Positions 33,301 through 41,626 of a stretch of DNA of 64,000 nucleotides are shown here, piece by piece; positions within the stretch are counted from its first letter, which is position 1; each line of letters opens with the position of its first letter. The stretch lies in assembly GCF_000178975.2 (NCBI RefSeq), contig NC_015064.1, positions 2,356,001 to 2,420,000 on the forward strand, given 5' to 3'. Made by a program: the position numbers and the translations under genes. The notes below the pieces were generated by a model. That model had not been told where the DNA came from. It saw only the letters and a list, made by a program, of their open reading frames with translations, and ran no database searches. Source of the DNA: Granulicella tundricola MP5ACTX9. Its GTDB lineage: Bacteria; Acidobacteriota; Terriglobia; Terriglobales; Acidobacteriaceae.

Positions 33301-35681
33301 GAAGACTGGTTCGCACGCCGTACCGCCCAGTTCGTCCAGATCGTCTGGACCGTGCGCCGCTGCACCTCGGTCAGATCGTTGCGGTCGCCCAGGACCATCA
33401 ACTGCCGATACAGCCCGGCATCGTTCATGCCGTTATAAAGCAGCCACGCGTTCTGGATGTCGACATCCGCGGGTGCCAGCGCACGCTGCTCCGCATAGTG
33501 ATGTTGCACGCGCCGCAGGAAGATCTCGGCATCCTTTGGATCGCCCAGCGCGGTATAGATCGCGCCCACGGTCTGCAGATAGCTGACATCCTGCTCCAGC
33601 GTGGCACGGGTCTTCGCCGGAATCTGCCGAACCTCGGACAACGCTTCCTTATCCCGTCCGGACTGGTGCAGGGACGATAGCAACCCATTCCAGGCGGCGA
33701 GCCGGTCTGGATTCTCGGTCAGAATCTGGTGGTAGATCGGATAAGCCTGCTGCGGATTGTTCCTCAGCAGATAGATCCCAGCCAGTTGAATCTGGACCGC
33801 CACCGAAGGCTTCTGCCCTGCGGCCGTCTCCTGTGCAATCGCGTCTTCCAAAATCTTCTGCGCGACGTCATACCGCTTCTGGCTCTGATAAATCGAAGCC
33901 ATCGTCGACTCAAACCCCGGGTCTTTGATCGCAACCGCATAGCTAGCCTGCGGAATGCTCTCCAGAGTCCTCAGAGCCTCTTCATCGTGATCCTGTGCGT
34001 GCTCGACGCGAACCAGACCTTCCCAGGCCTCGGTATTGTTCGGGTGCTTCGCCAGAACCTGGCGGTAGAGCCCCGCCGCCTGCTGCAGATGATTCGCCTC
34101 CTGCAGCAACCCCGCATACTGAATCTGCTCGTCGGCCTCCAACCCTTTTTGATCCACGGAGAACGGAAGATCCAGCGCCGCCTTCAACACGCGCGCAGCA
34201 TCCCCATCCCGGCCCACCGCCGCATAAGCGGAAGAAAGCTGACGCAGGAACAATGGATCGTGCGAAAGCTCAGCCCGCACCGTCGGCGGCAGATCATGCT
34301 CGATCTGCAGAGCCTTCGTCGCATCGCCCAGGCCCATCTCGGCAAGGAACAATCCGCGCCACGCATGAGGAGCCGCAGGGGCCACCTTCACATACTGCAC
34401 AAAAATCGTAAGAGCAGCAGCTGGCTGCTGTGCCCGCAGCAGCGTTCCGCCCAGGCCTTCCAGAGCCTCCGGACGATTCGGCCACATCACCAGCGCCGCG
34501 CGATAGTTCTTCTCGGCGCCCGGCAAATTGCCGTCGTTCAGATCGAGCGCGCCCTCAGCCATCGTGTTCCAGAAGCGCGAAGTCCGCAGCGCCCCTTCGA
34601 TCCGCGGGTCCTTGGAGCCATCCTGTTGCGCCTGCGAAAAATAAGTGATCGCCCCAGCAAAGTTCGCCTGCGCCATGCGGACATAACCCATGCCTGCAAG
34701 CGCGTTCGCTTCTTCAGGATGCTTTGCCAGAATTTCTTTGAACAGCCGCTCGGCCTCAGGCAGATGCTTCTGATTCAGAGCCCGGTAAGCCGACCGATCC
34801 TCACGCGTCCGCGTCCGGTCCAGCGCCTGCTCGGCCCGCTGTTCGGGCGTCAAAGGCCGTCCACGGCCACCACCACCGTACTTCGGAGCATCCCGCAGCG
34901 CATCGAACAACTGCTCATCGTGATGGCTTGAAAGATAAGCCCGTATCTGTGCCGCGGAGGCAGGATTCTTCGCATCCCAAAGCAGCGACTGTCGCAGCGC
35001 ATCGACCGCCCCTGGATCATAAGGATGAGCTTCGAGCAACCGCCGCCCTTCAGCGCGCGTCCTCGGGTCATAAGTCAGGATGCGTCCCAGCGCGACCTGA
35101 TAATGCGTATCCTGCGGATTCTGCGCGACCAGCCGACGCAGCCCTGCAATCGCATCGCCCCGCCGGTCTTCCAGCGCCGACTCGGTCTCATAGTAGCCAA
35201 CCGCACCCTCGCCCGGAGGAGGATTATTCCCGTAAGCCTGCCGGTAGAGCTCCAGCGACTTTGCATACTCGCCCTGCTCCGCCAGATGTCCGGCCTCGCG
35301 CAGAACCGTGTTCTTGTTCTGCTGCGTCTGCATCGACTCAACCTCTGCAATCGCAGGGTCGTTCGGGCTGAGCGAGCGCAGACGAGAAACATAGTTGGCT
35401 GAAACCTGGAGATCGCCCTTCAACTTCGCCGCACGCGCCAGTCCAGCCAGCGCCTGCGTGTTGTTGGGGTCGACCAGCAGCACCTGCTGCCAGATCTGCG
35501 CCGCCATATCGCTGCGTCCCCGAGCCTCAAAACCATGCGCCCGGTCCAGCAATGATTGTGTAGCAGATTGATTCGCCTGACCAAAGGCGACGGCAGAGAT
35601 TGGAGCAATCGAGGCAGCGCCAAGTAAAACTACTGGCGCCCAGAAGCGAAATGAGGAAGCACTCTTCATAGGTATATTCAT
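30342..35681 (-). CDS. bcsC: Cellulose synthase BcsC: TPR scaffold and outer-membrane barrel
   Basis: About 1780 residues, larger than the usual 1150-1300. A signal peptide (MKSASSFRFW... to VAFGQA) is followed by some 20 TPR repeats (to about residue 910), which in BcsC pass the glucan through the periplasm and hold the cell wall. A Pro/Gln/Ala-rich low-complexity linker of roughly 450 residues follows, with repeated YGTYVPYKAPA and FGPYVPYKAPA segments. The C-terminal about 400 residues form the BcsC barrel domain (SYSGWLGGTGS onward). The long linker is unusual. The frame is open to 35777; ATGs at 35681 and 35669 give the signal peptide. It is the last gene of the operon and is followed by a strong terminator. 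Confidence 0.87.
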   Translation of the reverse strand: MNIPMKSASSFRFWAPVVLLGAASIAPISAVAFGQANQSATQSLLDRAHGFEARGRSDMAAQIWQQVLLVDPNNTQALAGLARAAKLKGDLQVSANYVSRLRSLSPNDPAIAEVESMQTQQNKNTVLREAGHLAEQGEYAKSLELYRQAYGNNPPPGEGAVGYYETESALEDRRGDAIAGLRRLVAQNPQDTHYQVALGRILTYDPRTRAEGRRLLEAHPYDPGAVDALRQSLLWDAKNPASAAQIRAYLSSHHDEQLFDALRDAPKYGGGGRGRPLTPEQRAEQALDRTRTREDRSAYRALNQKHLPEAERLFKEILAKHPEEANALAGMGYVRMAQANFAGAITYFSQAQQDGSKDPRIEGALRTSRFWNTMAEGALDLNDGNLPGAEKNYRAALVMWPNRPEALEGLGGTLLRAQQPAAALTIFVQYVKVAPAAPHAWRGLFLAEMGLGDATKALQIEHDLPPTVRAELSHDPLFLRQLSSAYAAVGRDGDAARVLKAALDLPFSVDQKGLEADEQIQYAGLLQEANHLQQAAGLYRQVLAKHPNNTEAWEGLVRVEHAQDHDEEALRTLESIPQASYAVAIKDPGFESTMASIYQSQKRYDVAQKILEDAIAQETAAGQKPSVAVQIQLAGIYLLRNNPQQAYPIYHQILTENPDRLAAWNGLLSSLHQSGRDKEALSEVRQIPAKTRATLEQDVSYLQTVGAIYTALGDPKDAEIFLRRVQHHYAEQRALAPADVDIQNAWLLYNGMNDAGLYRQLMVLGDRNDLTEVQRRTVQTIWTNWAVRRANQSSAAGNDHRALAILNATARAFPDNPEVIKALANGYSHAGMTKQAVMIWKAQDLNNASSADYQAAIGAALAAQDLGNAEKWLRFALNLYPTDSHILVLAAKFEEARGDTNRAADYYKASLEAMPAVDPGAELATELSRPVPIAAVGLPNPNSQDLAGLLAPNGTDQNVSQGGGAVDTAPYLPGYGNLSGPAPVPLGGMDDAPSMPSTPPSDYGNGRPAVPSYMTAPRKTAPADGSKPRLKDYVPQASSEAPVPMDGTETPRIQYASNESATKMVLMPAVYQPQQISREAEQRPVLRYASYEVPQQQSAPAQSTQTTQTQTGMQPPPATGDQGYGTYVPYKAPAATQTQAPPPQQSAPPVQQQVGTPTAPADERFGPYVPYKAPAPTAVQLGTPEPAGATTSQPQVTDVLPTSHQTPAARTTRNARRRQAAPANATGQSVPPPAGNYGQPSGDQVAQPGTSGRQLTYPEPTNAGGQFPQQTGGSDGQQYPQPNTAGTEVYRGRLHGRRRPATTAAKAAPPAEQPAYQGLNYPGIGQPLSYQPYPLIGPGYPLGVPPSDGDLLERELPPLRGPYYHGEALKPELTEREQAELALNTLEGSYSGWLGGTGSARYRSGTPGVDRLTDLTATFEATQTIGNNVRLSIVPKAVFLNSGTLDTANFTTTNPVLGTLPGNAVNPPQQQFANGVGGELQLSTRTFAAAVGYTPYEFLVRNVTARVLWAPTRHFTLFGDRSPVTQTQLSYAGLRDPGSATPIFAGNVWGGVISTGGGARLDFGNEKAGFYITADGADLTGVHVLENTTFEGSMGAYFLAHTFPGYGRLNIGASMFGMHYAHNERIETYGQGGYFSPDAYFLASVPITWAGRYGSNFHYTVAGSLGVQTFQEDNAPYFPLDKTLQNALTCTLGQLTTRTGCIIPQNSNTGGNYSINAEGAYKISEHWFGGGFLSANNTNDYNTVTGGFFVRYLFRPQYGADDYPTGLFPVEGFRPLRVP

Positions 35682-35819
35682 CGAGCCGCAAGGCACCGGA
35701 GTTGCAGTATGGATGCTGTTAGCTGTCCTCATGAGAGTACCGTCTTTCGGCCAGCTTGTATCTTTTTTTCTGCACAAATTTAGAGGCTTTGAACCAACTC
35801 AGGATCAGCCCCGAATACA

Positions 35820-37052
35820 CTACTTCCACGACACCTTCAAAGCCCCGTCCCGCTCAAAAAGATACCGATGTTCGCTCCATCCGGTTGAGAACAAAGCCAG
35901 ATTCTGGTCGTAGTACTCCATCGTCCGGCCATAAAGTCCGCTCTCCGGATCCTTGGTCGCCACCAGGCGGTCCGCCTGCGTCTTCGCCGCCGCTTTCGCG
36001 CCGATCGAAGAAAGATACGGAATCATCGCCGCGGAGAAGCCCACCGGCGCGTCCGAACGAACCACAGTCCCCTCCGGACTGACCTCAAGCGGAGGTGTAG
36101 TCGCAGTTCCAAGATAGCCGCCCATCCCGGACACCCGCCCAAGTAGATTGTGCAAACCCGCGGTTCCCGGCTCCGCAATCCCCAGCCAAAGGTAAACCCG
36201 GATCGCGTCATAGCTCCCCGAAGCCTGCGTCTGTTGCGTCCCGGTAGTCGGCTGCGAAGGCGGTGCACTGGGATGTATCCCTGCACTCCCGGCACTCACC
36301 CAGTCCATCGCAAATTGATGGCTTATCGCACCACCCGTCACGGCAGGTAGCGTCTTTGCGATTGCCTTCCAAGGTCCGTTCGGCGCACGTTTTGCCAATC
36401 CCACCAGCACCGGCGGCGGCATATAACTCGGATTTACCAGCCACGTCTGATCGTCCGGATGAAAGCCCTTCGGCCCCGGCGCCAGCACCGTCCCAAGCTC
36501 CGGCACCACCACCACCTCTTCCTTGGCGATGCGTGTCGCCATCAATCGCCCCAGCGTCTCGTAGCGCGGCTCCTTCCACAGCCGTCCAGCCTCCAGCAGC
36601 GTATAAGCCATCCAGAGATCGGCATCCGCGGCAGAGTTCGAGTCGATCGTCTTCCACTCACCCGCTGCGTTCTTGCCCCACGACCACGCCGGCAGCCGCA
36701 GCGTCAGATCCCCACCCGCCAGGTTCGCCACCGTCCAGTTCAGCAGCTTATCGAACCGTGGCCGGTCGTTATCCACCAGCGAAAAAAACATCGAATACGC
36801 CTCGCCCTCGCTGGTCGTCCTGTCCCCAGCCGAGCGGTCGATCACCCGCCCCTGGTCGTCCAGAAATCGCTTCGCATACGCATCCCACAAAGGCCACGGC
36901 TTCTGCGCCCTGCAGGCCTGCACACCAGTCAACATCACCGCCAACGCAGCGATGCCGGACAGAGTCTTCCTCTGTCCGGCACCGCTCCAGTTCTTGCTTG
37001 AAAACAACGTAAGCACTCCTTGGTCATACGACAGCATTTGCCCGGCAGCCAT
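35820..37052 (-). CDS. bcsZ: Periplasmic endoglucanase BcsZ (GH8)
   Basis: About 410 residues. Glycoside hydrolase family 8 enzyme that trims cellulose during export. An N-terminal hydrophobic signal region (GIAALAVMLTGVQACRAQ) is followed by KPWPLWDAYAKRFLDDQGRVID. The catalytic acid Glu is in RTTSEGEAYSMFFSLV, and the family Asp in NSAADADLWMAYTLL. The start at 37052 lies 24 bases after the bcsAB stop; the open frame reaches further up, inside bcsAB, and is not used. Cys before RAQ could also make it a lipoprotein. The C-terminal GWSEHRYLFERDGAL matches BcsZ ends. Confidence 0.9.
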   Translation of the reverse strand: MAAGQMLSYDQGVLTLFSSKNWSGAGQRKTLSGIAALAVMLTGVQACRAQKPWPLWDAYAKRFLDDQGRVIDRSAGDRTTSEGEAYSMFFSLVDNDRPRFDKLLNWTVANLAGGDLTLRLPAWSWGKNAAGEWKTIDSNSAADADLWMAYTLLEAGRLWKEPRYETLGRLMATRIAKEEVVVVPELGTVLAPGPKGFHPDDQTWLVNPSYMPPPVLVGLAKRAPNGPWKAIAKTLPAVTGGAISHQFAMDWVSAGSAGIHPSAPPSQPTTGTQQTQASGSYDAIRVYLWLGIAEPGTAGLHNLLGRVSGMGGYLGTATTPPLEVSPEGTVVRSDAPVGFSAAMIPYLSSIGAKAAAKTQADRLVATKDPESGLYGRTMEYYDQNLALFSTGWSEHRYLFERDGALKVSWK

Positions 37053-37075
37053 ACGACGATCGTGCCAGCCGATCG

Positions 37076-40000
37076 TTACTCGCTTCCCTGCAACCGCGTC
37101 CTCGCACGCCGCCGAAGCGTCGCACGAATCAGCGCCGCCATCAGGAAGCAGATCACGAGCACCATCAGGATATCGAGCCAGGAGTACTGAGAGAACCAAA
37201 GGTTCAGACGAATCCACAGCGAGAGCGAACCCACGCGATAGACGTCGTTGCCGATCCGGTACGAAGAGAACTTCGTTCCATGCAGCACGCTGACCGACTG
37301 CGATACATCCGAAGACTGCGAAGTCTTCAGGAAGACCGTCAGGAAGTTCGGCACTACTGTGTGGTCGCGCAGCGCGATCAGCACGACAGACTTGCCGGAC
37401 CCGGCGGGCCACTCGATGCCCTCGATCAGAGCATCCGGCAATCCGCCAGCAGTCTCCAACTGACCAGACTGGATATGATCCGAGCTCCGCACCTTCCACC
37501 ACGCATGCTGCAGCGGAGAGAAGAAGCCCTGTGTGTCCTGGATATGCAGACCGCCGCCATCGACGCGCACCGGCAGCAACGGATCGAGCCTTGTCAGAGC
37601 CGGTTGATCTTCCACCGTACCCATCACCAGGTAGTCCTTGATGTGGTCGCTCTTCATCCCATCGTTGTTGGTCACGGTCACGTTCAGAACCGGGTATCCG
37701 GTCTGTGCGCCAAAGTGTCCCATGAATGTCAGGAACATCTCTACCTCATCCACTGAGGGAGTATCCGGCAGAACTACAGCCGTATCCGCAAGGTCGGCCT
37801 TCCGCGTAAACGGATAACCGGCGTTGGCAAAGATCTCTAGGTTCGGCAGAATCGCCCAATGCGGAATGTCTTTGATATCCAGATAGGAGTCCTTCATGAT
37901 CACGCCCTGAAGGTTCAGCGGCGCCGTATCCTGGCACTTACCCTTCTTCGCAATCTGGAACACAAACCGCATCATCATGGAGTTCGAGAACGGCCGCATA
38001 TCCCCGATCACCGGGATCGGAACGATCGTCTCCTCCACAGCCGTAGCCTTATCCGTATGCGGCATCGGCGTCGAGCTCACGTAGGCCCCATTCATGTAAA
38101 CCTGCAGCGAGCTCTCGTTCGCCAGCGGAATCCCGTTATACCGGTATCCCATATGGAAGCCCAGGTTCTGCTGTGCACCATAGAAAAGATCCGGCGGAAC
38201 CCGCAGGTAAACACCCACCGGCACCGAACCATCTCCTTGCAGCTCGCCGCCATTGGTAATGTCGCCCAGCGTCGTATTCTTCTCCGTGCTCAACCAGCGC
38301 GGAGCGTCATCCGGCTTGCGGTCGGCCAGCGACTTCGGATTGAACGACACCCGCTGTTGATCGCTCTCCAGCATGTCATGCTGCAGCACCAGGCCCTCAG
38401 CCGCGCTCACCAGGTCGTCCGCGTTATCGCCTGTCAGAATCAGAACCTTTGCGTAAAGGTCATTCGGATTCGTGCGCATCGCAATCGTCGGCCCTGAACT
38501 CGAGTTCACGCTCAACGAAGGCGGCAGCTCGGAAGCGCTCTCCCCAATGACGATCGCATTGCCCGCCGGAATCGTGCCCACGCTCACCGGAAACCGCACC
38601 GGATGATCGTTGGTCAGGATGCCGAAGTAGGAAGCCACGATACCGGCCGCACGCAGCGCCTTCGGAGAAGGCTGGCTGAGAAACACAATCGGAATGCTCG
38701 GATGAAGGTTGACCGCCGCATCATAGAACGGCAGCGGCAGAAGCTTCAGATCGTTGGACAGTGGAAGCAGCGCACCCGCCAACTCGATCGTGGAGCTAGC
38801 ATCCACATGACTCCAAAGCGTCGTATGTGAGGGATCCTCGCACTGAAACGTATAGTGCCCGATAAACTCGAACGTCAGCTCATTGCTGTGAACCAGCATG
38901 TCCGCCGGCAGAACCAGATCCGCCTCGAGCAGCGCATTGTTCTCGTTGCGCGTCACGTTCAGCACCTGCTGCTCCGCCACCTTCTGCGAAGGCGTGAGGT
39001 CCGAGTTCGGATTGACGTAGTCCGGACGAGTCTTCACCGGCAGCGTCGCGAACAACGTTCCGTTCAAGCTCACATTCAGATGGCTGATGTCAGGAATGAG
39101 TCCAGGCGAAAAGTGATAGCGAAGATGCATCTTCGCCGTCTTCACCACCTGCGTCTGCGGCAGGGAAAAGAATACGGAGTGATACGCATCCACGCCGCGC
39201 AGCACGATCGTATCCGGCACCCCTACATCAGCAAGCTGAAACGTGTTGTCGAAGGCACCCGGAGCAACTGGCTTGGGAGCCGGTGCGCCTGGCCCAAACG
39301 TAGCCGGCCGAGGCACCTCGGCGGTTGCGGATGTGCTGTTCGGCACCCCCATATAACGTGACGACTGGACTTGCGCGGACGCGTGGCGGCCACTGAATCC
39401 GGCCAGCAGCGCAAACAGGAGCAAGGGTGCCACATTCGTGGCGAACTTGCCCTTCGGAGTGCTCTTCTTGTTTCTCATCAAACCCCTGATCGTCTGCGAA
39501 AGTCCATGGTAAGAAAGCTGGAAGATACGGAGCAGGCTGAACAGCGGACGATCCGCTTCACGCGCCTCACCCCAACCCAGCCACGTATCGGCACGGGAGT
39601 AGAGCACCATCGTCAGCGCCTCTTCCTCCTGCAAATTCAACGGATCGAACTGCGCCCGGATACTCCGGCCGTCCGCACTCACAATCGTCCCCGGCAGGCT
39701 CGCATCGCCATCCAGCACCGGGAAGATCAACTTCACGGACTCGCCCGGCAATGCCGTAAAGCTGCGGTCTGTCGTCACCATCACGCCGCCGCTCGAAAGA
39801 TCGGCCGTCACGCCCTGGATGATCGTTCCATCCGCCAGCACCACGTCCGCCGGCACGCTCATCGCCACGCGCACGGTCGAGCGGCGCTGCTGGCTCTCCC
39901 ATGCAACAGCGGTCGCTACGCCCAGGATCGTGATGTTGAAGAACGTCCAGATCAAGTTCATGATGATCGTTCCAGGATGCGTTCCATCCCAGACCCGTTC

Positions 40001-41626
40001 CAGGTACGGGATGTGGAAGTAGCGTGGAATCGCCATCAATACACCGAAGACGTTGAAGCCCAGAAGCACCAGGAACGGCAGCGCAATGCGCGAGTCGAAG
40101 AAGCTCTTGTTGACCACTCCGCCCTTAGCCGTCACGTTGAAGCTTCCCAGCTTCGGGTTGATCAACGCCAGCATCGTCGGCAGGAAGATGTACGGCGCCA
40201 GCACCGTCTCATAGATTTCGTTCCAGAACGAATGCCGATGCTGCCCCTGAATGCGAGAGTTCGTCAGCGACGAAAGCATCAGGTGCGGGAACGCATAAGC
40301 CAGGATCGCTGCCCAGTAGCCCGGGACGTTCGTATGGCCGAAGATCAGATAGATCAGCGGAGCCGTCAGGAAGATCAGCCGCGGCAGCGCATACAGAAAG
40401 TGCGTCATCGCGTTGAAGTAGCAGAGCCTCTGCCAGATCGTCAGTCCACCCACAAACAGTGGGTTCTCGATCCTCAGGATCTGCACCATTCCACGCGCCC
40501 AGCGAATCCGCTGCTTCACATGTCCGCTCAGCCGCTCGGTCGCCAGACCTGCAGCCTGCGGAATGTTGATGTAGGCCGTGTTCCAGCCGTTCATCTGCAT
40601 CCGCAGCGACGTGTGCGCGTCCTCGGTCACCGTCTCGACCGCGATCCCGCCGATCTCATCCAGTGCCGTCCGCCGCAATACCGCGCACGATCCGCAGAAG
40701 AACGTCGCATTCCAGAAGTCGTTGCCGTCCTGCACCACGCCGTAGAACAACTCGCCTTCATTCGGAATCACACGGAACTGATCGAGATTCCGCTCAAACG
40801 GGTCAGGCGAATAAAAGTGGTGCGGCGTCTGCAGCATACCCAGCTTGCGATCGCGCAGGAACCAGCCCATCGTCACCTGCATGAAGCTCCGCGTGGGGAC
40901 GTGGTCGGAGTCGAAGATCGCCACAAACGGCGCATCCAGGCGCTCCAGCGCGCGATTGATATTGCCGGCCTTCGCAAACTTGTTGTCGTCGCGCGTCATG
41001 TACCCGACGCCCGCATCCTGCGCGAACTGCCGGAACTCCTCACGCTTGCCGTCGTCCAGGATATAGACGTTCAGTTTGTCGGCAGGCCAGTCGATGTTCA
41101 TCGCGGCCAGAGCAGTAAAGCGCACCACCGAAAGCGGCTCGTTATACGTCGGGATCAGCAGGTCGACCGCAGGCCAGTTATCCGGGTCCTCGGGCAGCGG
41201 CACCGGCGTACGGCGCAGCGGCCAAAGCGTCTGCAGATACCCCAGGAACAGAATGACGAACGCATAGGCCTCCGCGCCCACCAGCAGCCAGATGAAGAAC
41301 GCGTCCAGCGCCGTCCACTGCGTATTGCCCGGGTCGAGGAAGAACTTGATCACCTGCGACACGCGCCAGAATCCATACCGGAACGTCGCATACATCGAGA
41401 TCAGCATCAGCGTCAGCGTGATCAGGTACGAGCTTGAACTGCGATCCATCCAGATCGCCAGCAGCACCGTGAGCAGGCCGAGCACGGCCTGCTGTGGCCA
41501 TGTCAGCTCCAGAACGCCGGTAAAGATCAGAAAGCAGATTCCGCCAAAAAGAATGCAGAAGCGAAGCGCCTTGAGCAGGAAACTATCCCCGGACTCAAAC
41601 TCTCTCCATAATGGTGACCTGGTCAT
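37076..41626 (-). CDS. bcsAB: Cellulose synthase BcsA-BcsB fusion
   Basis: A 1516-residue fusion. Part A: four N-terminal membrane helices (20-135), then the GT2 domain with PTYNEP, YILDDGKREEF, FDSDHVP, the VTEDAHTS acceptor motif and QRIRW (Q-x-x-R-W). Further helices (400-560) precede a PilZ domain (about 575-675) with RRSTVRV (RxxxR) and DLSSGG (DxSxxG), so c-di-GMP activation is expected. Part B starts with an internal hydrophobic segment ending HASAQ (about 725-752), then the periplasmic BcsB domains and a C-terminal membrane helix (LDILMVLVICFLMAAL). All catalytic motifs are present. Fusions of this kind are known from Komagataeibacter AcsAB. It overlaps bcsQ by ATGA. Confidence 0.95.
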   Translation of the reverse strand: MTRSPLWREFESGDSFLLKALRFCILFGGICFLIFTGVLELTWPQQAVLGLLTVLLAIWMDRSSSSYLITLTLMLISMYATFRYGFWRVSQVIKFFLDPGNTQWTALDAFFIWLLVGAEAYAFVILFLGYLQTLWPLRRTPVPLPEDPDNWPAVDLLIPTYNEPLSVVRFTALAAMNIDWPADKLNVYILDDGKREEFRQFAQDAGVGYMTRDDNKFAKAGNINRALERLDAPFVAIFDSDHVPTRSFMQVTMGWFLRDRKLGMLQTPHHFYSPDPFERNLDQFRVIPNEGELFYGVVQDGNDFWNATFFCGSCAVLRRTALDEIGGIAVETVTEDAHTSLRMQMNGWNTAYINIPQAAGLATERLSGHVKQRIRWARGMVQILRIENPLFVGGLTIWQRLCYFNAMTHFLYALPRLIFLTAPLIYLIFGHTNVPGYWAAILAYAFPHLMLSSLTNSRIQGQHRHSFWNEIYETVLAPYIFLPTMLALINPKLGSFNVTAKGGVVNKSFFDSRIALPFLVLLGFNVFGVLMAIPRYFHIPYLERVWDGTHPGTIIMNLIWTFFNITILGVATAVAWESQQRRSTVRVAMSVPADVVLADGTIIQGVTADLSSGGVMVTTDRSFTALPGESVKLIFPVLDGDASLPGTIVSADGRSIRAQFDPLNLQEEEALTMVLYSRADTWLGWGEAREADRPLFSLLRIFQLSYHGLSQTIRGLMRNKKSTPKGKFATNVAPLLLFALLAGFSGRHASAQVQSSRYMGVPNSTSATAEVPRPATFGPGAPAPKPVAPGAFDNTFQLADVGVPDTIVLRGVDAYHSVFFSLPQTQVVKTAKMHLRYHFSPGLIPDISHLNVSLNGTLFATLPVKTRPDYVNPNSDLTPSQKVAEQQVLNVTRNENNALLEADLVLPADMLVHSNELTFEFIGHYTFQCEDPSHTTLWSHVDASSTIELAGALLPLSNDLKLLPLPFYDAAVNLHPSIPIVFLSQPSPKALRAAGIVASYFGILTNDHPVRFPVSVGTIPAGNAIVIGESASELPPSLSVNSSSGPTIAMRTNPNDLYAKVLILTGDNADDLVSAAEGLVLQHDMLESDQQRVSFNPKSLADRKPDDAPRWLSTEKNTTLGDITNGGELQGDGSVPVGVYLRVPPDLFYGAQQNLGFHMGYRYNGIPLANESSLQVYMNGAYVSSTPMPHTDKATAVEETIVPIPVIGDMRPFSNSMMMRFVFQIAKKGKCQDTAPLNLQGVIMKDSYLDIKDIPHWAILPNLEIFANAGYPFTRKADLADTAVVLPDTPSVDEVEMFLTFMGHFGAQTGYPVLNVTVTNNDGMKSDHIKDYLVMGTVEDQPALTRLDPLLPVRVDGGGLHIQDTQGFFSPLQHAWWKVRSSDHIQSGQLETAGGLPDALIEGIEWPAGSGKSVVLIALRDHTVVPNFLTVFLKTSQSSDVSQSVSVLHGTKFSSYRIGNDVYRVGSLSLWIRLNLWFSQYSWLDILMVLVICFLMAALIRATLRRRARTRLQGSE

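Noticed and set aside
30504..33680. A 1058-residue open frame on the plus strand opposite bcsC
   Set aside because: It is Arg/Leu-rich with no family motifs and lies antisense to a clear BcsC; long antisense frames are expected in GC-rich genes.
37053..37502. Upstream extension of the bcsZ frame into bcsAB
   Set aside because: No similarity to GH8 and it overlaps the conserved C-terminus of BcsB; the start at 37052 gives a proper signal sequence.
39371..41437. A 688-residue open frame opposite bcsAB
   Set aside because: Arg/His/Gln-rich shadow frame with no motifs; bcsAB on the other strand shows all catalytic signatures.
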